A stretch of 11,557 nt of DNA, from assembly GCA_017420125.1 (NCBI GenBank), contig JAFOJR010000206.1, positions 1-11,557 of the forward strand, read 5' to 3'. The number at the start of each line of letters is the position of its first letter. The first letter of the stretch is position 1. The notes beneath the pieces were generated by a model. It was not told the DNA's origin. It worked only from the letters and a program-made list of their open reading frames with translations, and made no database searches. This stretch comes from Oscillospiraceae bacterium. GTDB taxonomy: Bacteria; Bacillota; Clostridia; Oscillospirales; Oscillospiraceae. A program made the translations under genes and the position numbers. Shown here one piece after another: positions 6,593 to 11,557 of the stretch.

Positions 6593-7246
6593 ATGAATCA
6601 CTGGATTGAAGTGACCGGCAAAACAGAAGAGGAAGCCATTGCAGCAGCATTGGAGCAACTGGGCAAAGAGCGGGACGAAGTCTCGGTGGAGCTTTTGGAA
6701 CGGGCGAAAACAGGGTTTCTTGGCATTGGAAGTTCCCCTGCAAAAATCCGTGTAACATATACAGAAGAGCAAAACCGCGCGGAAAAACTGGAAGCTTTTC
6801 TCCTGGGCCTTTTGGAACGAATGCATGCGGAAGCTGTGCCGAAGATTACAGAGACACCGGAGGGTAATCTGAAAGTAGTCCTGGAAGGTTCTCGTCTGGG
6901 TGCGCTGATCGGCCGCCGGGGCGAAACGCTGGATGCCATCCAGCAAATTTCCAATTATGCGGTGAACCGAGGAGAAGAAACCAGGGTCAAAGTTCACATC
7001 GATGCGGAGAATTATCGTCAGAAGCGGGAGGAATCTCTGCAGCGCCTGGCGGTGAAAGTAGCAGAAAAAGTTATCCGGCAGCGGCGAAACGTGATGCTGG
7101 AACCGATGAACGCCTACGAGCGTCATGTGATCCACTCTGCGCTCCAGGATTGGGACGAAATTGCCACATATTCCACCGGGAACGAACCAAACCGGCGAAT
7201 TGTTGTAGCTTTCAGCAAGGGAGGCCCTAAGGCCAACCGGGCATAG
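6593..7246 (+). CDS. jag: RNA-binding protein Jag/KhpB (KH-R3H)
   Basis: Cytoplasmic RNA-binding protein linked in Firmicutes to control of cell elongation and division (Jag, KhpB or EloR). 217 residues. The Jag N-terminal domain is at about 3-55, with EVTGKTEEEAIAAAL and RAKTGFLGIGSSPAKI. The KH domain is at about 80-142, with the GxxG loop in LIGRRGETLDAIQ (106-118). The R3H domain is at about 150-210, with the Arg-x3-His pair in ERHVIH (Arg177, His181). An AGGAG site precedes the ATG. It is the last gene of the rpmH cluster, 54 bases after yidC, and is followed directly by a terminator. Typical genomes continue with mnmE and mnmG; here the transcript ends. Confidence 0.96.
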   Translation: MNHWIEVTGKTEEEAIAAALEQLGKERDEVSVELLERAKTGFLGIGSSPAKIRVTYTEEQNRAEKLEAFLLGLLERMHAEAVPKITETPEGNLKVVLEGSRLGALIGRRGETLDAIQQISNYAVNRGEETRVKVHIDAENYRQKREESLQRLAVKVAEKVIRQRRNVMLEPMNAYERHVIHSALQDWDEIATYSTGNEPNRRIVVAFSKGGPKANRA

Positions 7247-7257
7247 AGAAAAACCGG

Positions 7258-7292
7258 CGCAGACCGTCAGAACAGACGGTCTGCGTTTTTTT
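7258..7292 (+). terminator. Rho-independent terminator after jag
   Basis: A perfect 11-bp stem, CGCAGACCGTC (7258-7268) with GACGGTCTGCG (7275-7285), and a six-base loop are followed by seven T (7286-7292). It ends the rpmH-jag transcript 11 bases after the jag stop codon. Confidence 0.95.
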
Positions 7293-7360
7293 CATCTGCC
7301 GACAGGCGGAGAAGCGCTTTGTACCAGCAGAGACAGCCTGGGAGAAAATGTAAAAAAGGG

Positions 7361-7389
7361 TTGACAAGCCGGGTGTTTTCCGGTATGAT
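7361..7389 (+). promoter_or_regulatory. Promoter of tRNA-Val
   Basis: Perfect -35 TTGACA (7361-7366), 17-base spacer, and -10 TATGAT (7384-7389). Expected start near 7396, only about 10 bases before the mature tRNA 5' end, so the precursor leader is short. Confidence 0.85.
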
Positions 7390-7406
7390 ATTGCTTGTTC
7401 CCATGA

Positions 7407-7482
7407 GGACGATTAGCTCAGCTGGTAGAGCATCCGCTTGACGTGCGGAGGGTCAGCGGTTCAAGTCCGTTATCGTCCACCA
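7407..7482 (+). tRNA. tRNA-Val (anticodon GAC)
   Basis: A complete 76-base cloverleaf. The acceptor arm GGACGAT (7407-7413) pairs with ATCGTCC (7472-7478). The D arm is GCTC/GAGC. The anticodon arm TCCGC/GCGGA has loop TTGACGT, with GAC at 7440-7442. The variable loop is GGGTC. The T arm AGCGG/CCGTT has loop TTCAAGT. The 3' A-CCA is encoded. GAC reads GUC and GUU valine codons. It stands alone as a single-tRNA unit with its own promoter and terminator. Confidence 0.95.
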
Positions 7483-7493
7483 CAGTGAAAAGA

Positions 7494-7538
7494 AAAAGCA
7501 CGATTGCCGCAGGCTCTGCCTGCGGCAATCGTGCTTTT
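7494..7538. terminator. Bidirectional rho-independent terminator between tRNA-Val and the PBP gene
   Basis: A perfect 21-bp stem, AAAAGCACGATTGCCGCAGGC (7494-7514) with 7518-7538, has a TCT loop. It is followed by a T-rich tail on the plus strand (TTTTATTCTTT) and on the minus strand (TTTTTCTTTTC). It therefore ends both the tRNA transcript and the convergent maf-mre operon. Its right arm covers two bases of the PBP stop codon (7537-7539). Confidence 0.93.
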
Positions 7539-9522
7539 ATTCTTTCGATGGGTGAAAATATGCGTCCAGAATTCTGCGAGCCGTGGCGCCCAGTTCATAA
7601 CCGGAACCGCCTTTTTCTGCCACCAGGGCAATGGCCACTTGGGGATCGTCATATGGAGCGAAGCAGACAAAAACGGCATTACTCTGTTGACTTGTGGCCA
7701 CCTGGGCAGAACCGGTTTTGGCGCAGACGGCGATGTCAAACCCGGAAAAATAGCGGGCTGCGGTGCCGTTTCTGGTGACAGCCAGCATTCCCTTTTTGAT
7801 TGCCTTCATTGTGGCAGGGGAAAGGTCCAGCGAATCCTCTATAATAGGGGCATACTGATATTCCACCTGGGTATTGTCATAAGACGTTACCGTCTGGAGC
7901 AAATGAGCCTGATGACGGGTCCCGCCGTTTGCCAATGTGGCGACATAGTTGCAGAGCTGCAACGGCGTAAAGGAATGATACGACTGCCCGATGGCAGCGG
8001 CCAAAGTGGAACCGGGCACCCAATCCTGCCCCAGCGAGGCGGAGTAAGCAGGTCCGGCCAAAATACCCGTAGACTCCGAAAGTTCGATACCCGTTTTCTG
8101 GCCCAGTCCAAAACGCTGGGCATAATCATCCAGCTTTTCGATGGTGAGCCGACGGCCGATATCGTAAAAGAATACATTGCAGGAGACCTCCAGCGCCTTG
8201 GAGAGGTTGATGCTGCCGTGCGTGCTGCCATACTGCCGGTACAGCCAGCACATGGGCTGATAATCCGGATAGAAGGTATAGCGCCCGGTGTCCCTGATCC
8301 GGCTGCTGGGCGTAATGATACCTTCTTCCAACGCACCTGCCGCCGTTACCATTTTAAACGTGGAGCCGGGGGCATAAGTCCCTTGGGTGGCGCGGTTGAA
8401 CAACGGTTTGTTGGGATCCTGGGACAAAGTTTCATACTGCGCGGAATATTGGGCGAGGTCGAATGTGGGGTATGACGCCATCGCCAGCACGCCGCCGGTT
8501 TTTACATCCATTACCACGGCTGCTCCGCCAGGGCTCTTTTTCGCTTTTAAAAAGGCGGCCAGAGCATTTTCTGTGGTTTCCTGCAATTTGATGTCCAGCG
8601 TGAGGGAAATATTCTTTCCCGGTTGAGGAAGAACGGAGTATGTTTCGTTAACCACTTTTCCGGCGGTGTTGGTGTCCGTCAGCCGGACGCCGCTGACGCC
8701 TCGCAAATAGGGTTCGAAGGCCTGTTCGACCCCGTCACGGCCCACCAGTGCATTCATGGGATATCCCTGTGCCTGGTAAGAAGGCCACAGTGTGCTGTCA
8801 ATGGGGGCGATTCGGCCCAGCAGATGGGCGGCGTAGGTTGTTTGATACTGCCGGGTATTTACCGGGGTGATCACGGCGCCGTAATACCAATGCTCCTTTG
8901 CCGTTGCGATAAACGCGGAAGGGACGTTTGATGCAAAGACATATTCGGTCTGGGAAATTTCCTTTGCCCGCAGCGCCAGTTCATACCGAACACCGATGAT
9001 CCGGCGGGCCTCTGAAGAAGAGTAAGAATCGGCAATGTGATATTCTTGTTTCAGCGCCGAGAGCAAGGCCTGGGGCTCCGCAGGAGAAGGGAGCGACAGA
9101 GCCTCCTGATACTGCTGGAACCGGGCAGTCTGTGCGGCAGAAAGCGTTTCCCGGCGATCGGAGAAGGGGGCTTCCAGAGAAAGCGGAAATCCATCGTCAT
9201 ACGTCAGGCCGTATTCGTTGCACAGGCGGATCAGAGACAAAATTTGAGCATTTTGCTCCTGCTCATCCCCCATGCGGGCAAGCGAAAGGGTGACATCATA
9301 TGTGACGATATTGGAAACCAGTGGGATGCCGTTTCGATCTGTAATCTCCCCGCGGGAGGCAGGCACAATTTCGGAATTTGTGATTTTTCTGGAAGAGCGC
9401 TCCAGCGCCTCTTCCCCATGAACCACCTGCTGCTGATACAGAACATAGCAGAAACAGAGCAGAAAGGCACAAAGCAGAAGGACCAGAACGACAGAGCGCC
9501 GATTGGTGATTTTTTGTTCCAT
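7537..9522 (-). CDS. mrdA: Class B penicillin-binding protein, PBP2/MrdA type (cell elongation transpeptidase)
   Basis: Transpeptidase that cross-links peptidoglycan during side-wall elongation, acting outside the membrane. 661 residues with an N-terminal anchor (about 10-30). The dimerisation/pedestal region begins RGEITDRNGIPL (57-68). The linker GRDGVEQAFEPYLRG is at 261-275. The penicillin-binding domain holds all three active-site motifs: SxxK in PGSTFKMV (Ser387, Lys390), SxN in VSCNVFF (Ser447-Cys-Asn449) and KTG in AKTGSAQ (602-604). The ATG at 9522 follows GAGGA. It is the last gene of the maf-mreC-mreD series, 58 bases after mreD. That position favours the elongation PBP2 over the division PBP (FtsI) or a sporulation PBP, though a SpoVD-like role cannot be fully excluded. 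The stop codon lies inside the terminator hairpin. Confidence 0.93.
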   Translation of the reverse strand: MEQKITNRRSVVLVLLLCAFLLCFCYVLYQQQVVHGEEALERSSRKITNSEIVPASRGEITDRNGIPLVSNIVTYDVTLSLARMGDEQEQNAQILSLIRLCNEYGLTYDDGFPLSLEAPFSDRRETLSAAQTARFQQYQEALSLPSPAEPQALLSALKQEYHIADSYSSSEARRIIGVRYELALRAKEISQTEYVFASNVPSAFIATAKEHWYYGAVITPVNTRQYQTTYAAHLLGRIAPIDSTLWPSYQAQGYPMNALVGRDGVEQAFEPYLRGVSGVRLTDTNTAGKVVNETYSVLPQPGKNISLTLDIKLQETTENALAAFLKAKKSPGGAAVVMDVKTGGVLAMASYPTFDLAQYSAQYETLSQDPNKPLFNRATQGTYAPGSTFKMVTAAGALEEGIITPSSRIRDTGRYTFYPDYQPMCWLYRQYGSTHGSINLSKALEVSCNVFFYDIGRRLTIEKLDDYAQRFGLGQKTGIELSESTGILAGPAYSASLGQDWVPGSTLAAAIGQSYHSFTPLQLCNYVATLANGGTRHQAHLLQTVTSYDNTQVEYQYAPIIEDSLDLSPATMKAIKKGMLAVTRNGTAARYFSGFDIAVCAKTGSAQVATSQQSNAVFVCFAPYDDPQVAIALVAEKGGSGYELGATARRILDAYFHPSKE

Positions 9523-9580
9523 AAGAATCCTCTTCGATGATACAAAATTAAGTTGAAAAAGGGGTTAAAAAATGCAGACA

Positions 9581-10093
9581 TCAATAGAAAGGAAACCGCT
9601 TCTGAATGGTTTTATGTACCTGTCGGAAAAGGGCATATACAGGAAAAAAACAAGCCATGGAATAGAATAGTTCCGGCAGCGCAACAGACAAAAGCAGCCG
9701 CAGGGGGACTCCCTGCAGCGCCGGAGGGACTACGTGGAAGCACGCGATGCAGAAAAGGGAAAACCAGCTGCAGAGGAGAGAACAGAGAAAAGGATTCTGC
9801 AGCACATATTTTCCCATTAAACCGGAAAGCAAACCGATTCCGGAGAGAAAAAGCACAATCAGAGGACTGATATGGGGAAAGGCGATGACAGAGAGAAGCC
9901 CTGCGGCCAGACCAAAACCGGCTCCGGCTGATGGCTCTTCCCAAACAGCCACGGTAGCGGCGCACAGGGGCAGCAGCGTGGGGCGGGCGCCATACAGGAC
10001 GATTTGGTCCGATACCATCAGCTGAATCAGGCAGAGCAGCAGCAGGGCGCCGCCGTACCACGCCCACTTTCCAAACGATTCTCTTGTTGTCAT
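9581..10093 (-). CDS. mreD: Rod shape-determining membrane protein MreD
   Basis: Polytopic membrane protein of the elongation complex that associates with MreC. 170 residues, the normal length. It is almost wholly hydrophobic, with about five to six membrane segments (roughly 13-30, 37-53, 58-77, 80-93, 101-122 and 130-155) and short charged ends (MTTRESFGK and QVHKTIQKR). Sequence conservation in this family is low, so the call rests on length, topology and position between mreC and a PBP2 gene. An AGGAGG site lies about 12 bases before the ATG, slightly longer spacing than its neighbours. 27 bases separate it from mreC. Confidence 0.9.
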   Translation of the reverse strand: MTTRESFGKWAWYGGALLLLCLIQLMVSDQIVLYGARPTLLPLCAATVAVWEEPSAGAGFGLAAGLLSVIAFPHISPLIVLFLSGIGLLSGLMGKYVLQNPFLCSLLCSWFSLFCIACFHVVPPALQGVPLRLLLSVALPELFYSMACFFPVYALFRQVHKTIQKRFPFY

Positions 10094-10120
10094 GATCAGA
10101 TGGCCCCTCCTTCCCTGCGG

Positions 10121-10966
10121 TTAATTTGCAGCATGAAAAGATTTAATAATAAATACATGGGAAATTTGTGAAAGATCCGCAGAAGGGACCACCACTGCAT
10201 ATTCTGCCATGCCGGACACGTCTTTTTGGATATGCTCCACTGTTCCGACGGAAAGACCTGTGGGATATCGGCCGGTGAGGCCAGAAGACAGAATCAAATC
10301 CCCTTCCTGCAAAGTGCTGTCGTCCGGCAGATAAGAAAGCTGCACCCGTTTTTGGAGCATCTGTTCCAGATTTCCTTCCAACACCGCGGTTTCCTCTGAA
10401 GAAAAAACCTGGGCGCTCATTTCAAAATCTGTGTCTATCACAGTGGTGACAGTGCACCAGTTCAACCCCACTTCGGAGACAATGCCGACCAAGGCGCCGG
10501 TCTCGGTAACGATGCATTGATCCACCGCTACGCCGCTGGCCGACCCTTTATTCAGTGTCAAAGTGGACGACCAGTTGGTGGATCCCCGGGAAATCACGGT
10601 TGCCGGCTCAAAGACAAAATCCGGATGGGCTTCCCGTATCCCCAGCAAAGCGCGCAGCCGTGTATTTTCCTGAATGCTTTTTTCTGCCGTCCGCAGCTGA
10701 AGCTCCAAATCGGCCACCTGCCGCTTCAGGGATTCGTTTTCCGCTTGTATTTCATCAAATTTTGTCAGATAATCAGACGCTTTATTCACCAGCCCCGTCA
10801 CATAGGAAACCCCTGTTTGAATGGGGGAAAACACCGTGCCGAAAGCATTGGACAAGAAGGGAAACCGACTGGGAAATACATTGGCGCAGATACTCAGCCC
10901 GATTACAAGCAAAAGAGCTGCCGCCAGGAACAAGATGCCCCTACGGCGAAAAGGACGTTTATTCAT
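10121..10966 (-). CDS. mreC: Cell shape-determining protein MreC
   Basis: Scaffold of the elongasome that links cytoplasmic MreB and MreD to the extracytoplasmic PBP2. 281 residues from the chosen start. Basic N-terminus (MNKRPFRRRG), one membrane helix (about 10-28), a coiled coil (about 62-108, KFDEIQAENESLKRQVADLE), then the MreC beta domains with ATVISRGSTNWSSTLTLNKG (122-141), GALVGIVSEVG and LILSSGLTGRYPTGLSVG (224-241). The frame is open to an ATG at 11041 inside maf. The ATG at 10966 is preferred because AGGAGG lies 7 bases upstream and the basic-plus-membrane start is typical. Its ribosome binding site overlaps the maf stop codon, suggesting coupled expression. Confidence 0.95.
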   Translation of the reverse strand: MNKRPFRRRGILFLAAALLLVIGLSICANVFPSRFPFLSNAFGTVFSPIQTGVSYVTGLVNKASDYLTKFDEIQAENESLKRQVADLELQLRTAEKSIQENTRLRALLGIREAHPDFVFEPATVISRGSTNWSSTLTLNKGSASGVAVDQCIVTETGALVGIVSEVGLNWCTVTTVIDTDFEMSAQVFSSEETAVLEGNLEQMLQKRVQLSYLPDDSTLQEGDLILSSGLTGRYPTGLSVGTVEHIQKDVSGMAEYAVVVPSADLSQISHVFIIKSFHAAN

Positions 10967-10971
10967 ATGGG

Positions 10972-10980
10972 TTCCTCCTA
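10972..10980 (-). promoter_or_regulatory. mreC ribosome binding site overlapping the maf stop codon
   Basis: Minus-strand TAGGAGGAA: the TAG (10980-10978) ends maf and the same bases begin the AGGAGG of mreC, 7 bases before its ATG at 10966. This fixes the mreC start and ties its translation to maf. Confidence 0.85.
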
Positions 10981-11557
10981 TACGCAAGGGCCGCCCAAAG
11001 GGAACACCCCGAAAGCGGAGAGCCGCTGGGCCAGGCGGCACAGCGGCAGCCCCATGACTGTATAAAAATCCCCTTCAATATGGGAGACAAATAAGGCGCC
11101 CATTTCCTGGATGCCGTAGGCGCCGGCCTTATCCATGGGCTCACCCGTTTGGACATAAGCCTGAATTTCTCTGTCTGTAAGGGGACGGAAATGGACGGCG
11201 GCATGGACTTCATCCGTGATACAGCGAGATCCCTGCAGCAGACAAAAACCCGTATAAACCAGATGGGAACGGCCGGAAAGAGCACGGAGCATCTGAGCAG
11301 CTTCCGCCGGGCTGCCGGGTTTGCCAAGAACAGAGTCCTCCAACACAACAATGGTATCTGCGGCCAGGATCAGCTCCTCTGTGCCAATTTCCCGAGCGAC
11401 ATCTTCTGCCTTCTGGCGGGCGAGCTGCTGCACCAGCGCCGGCGGCGGCAAAGAGGAATCTACCTGCTCCTCTCCTGCGGCGGGATGCACTCGGAACGGC
11501 AGGCCGATCTGACGCAGCAGGGCCTGCCGGCGGGGAGATTTGGATGCTAAAATCAAA
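10978..11557 (-). CDS. maf: Maf-family nucleoside triphosphate pyrophosphatase (5' end at or beyond window edge)
   Basis: House-cleaning pyrophosphatase that hydrolyses non-canonical or excess NTPs such as dTTP/UTP to monophosphates; cytoplasmic, also linked to septum control in Bacillus. About 192 residues are visible. Family marks: LASKSPRRQALLRQIG at the N-terminus, ILAADTIVVL with the catalytic Asp near residue 67, LGKP, VYTGFCLL, and GEPMDKAGAYGIQ (about 138-150). Relatives commonly begin MKLILASxSPRR, and the first visible codon (TTG at 11556) may be the Leu of that motif, so the true start is probably just outside the window; a TTG start is the alternative. It is the first visible gene of a maf-mreC-mreD-mrdA order common in Firmicutes, though radC and mreB, often placed between maf and mreC, are absent. 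Confidence 0.95.
   Translation of the reverse strand, partial: LILASKSPRRQALLRQIGLPFRVHPAAGEEQVDSSLPPPALVQQLARQKAEDVAREIGTEELILAADTIVVLEDSVLGKPGSPAEAAQMLRALSGRSHLVYTGFCLLQGSRCITDEVHAAVHFRPLTDREIQAYVQTGEPMDKAGAYGIQEMGALFVSHIEGDFYTVMGLPLCRLAQRLSAFGVFPLGGPCV

Noticed and set aside
6254..7135. 293-codon minus-strand open frame
   Set aside because: Antisense shadow of yidC and jag, with composition driven by the opposite strand and no recognisable domain.
7407..7482. tRNA-Val as an integration site for a mobile element
   Set aside because: No repeat of the tRNA 3' end, no integrase gene and no compositional break were seen nearby.
7504..8475. 323-codon plus-strand open frame
   Set aside because: Antisense to the PBP gene, starting inside its terminator; no family signal.
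10967..11041. Longer mreC start at ATG 11041
   Set aside because: It would add 25 residues inside maf without a ribosome binding site; the ATG at 10966 has AGGAGG at ideal spacing.

Overview
The window reads as ordinary chromosome of a low-to-mid GC Gram-positive bacterium, most likely a Clostridia member of the Oscillospirales/Ruminococcaceae type. The basis is the strong AGGAGG ribosome binding sites, the rpmH-rnpA-yidD-yidC-jag gene order, the maf-mreC-mreD-PBP2 cluster and clear TTGACA/TATAAT promoters. Genus cannot be fixed by eye. No phage, transposon, CRISPR array or accessory island is visible, and I found no convincing new multi-gene system.

Left block (1-4240, minus strand). Read in the direction of transcription from a strong promoter at 4212-4240, it encodes an NYN-domain protein with a C-terminal OST-HTH/LOTUS-like domain, a membrane-anchored metallophosphoesterase, MnmG (tRNA wobble uridine modification), and a cyclase-family (kynurenine formamidase-like) gene that runs off the left edge. 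The cyclase gene is decayed: three apparent one-base deletions plus an in-frame TGA within about 350 bases, although its start codon and ribosome binding site, which overlap the end of mnmG, are intact. A perfect 15-bp inverted repeat lies between the NYN and phosphoesterase genes.

Central block (4321-7292, plus strand). A divergent promoter drives rpmH (ribosomal protein L34), rnpA (RNase P protein, TTG start), yidD, yidC (membrane protein insertase) and jag/khpB (KH-R3H RNA-binding protein). It ends at a textbook terminator at 7258-7292. This is the classic origin-proximal cluster, but mnmE and mnmG do not follow jag. Instead mnmG lies on the other side, transcribed away, and no dnaA or DnaA-box cluster is visible.

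Right block (7361-11557). A tRNA-Val(GAC) with its own promoter meets a convergent minus-strand cell-wall elongation operon: maf (5' end at or beyond the window edge), mreC, mreD and a class B penicillin-binding protein of the PBP2/MrdA type. A 21-bp perfect hairpin at 7494-7538 works as terminator in both directions and includes part of the PBP stop codon. No mreB or radC lies between maf and mreC.
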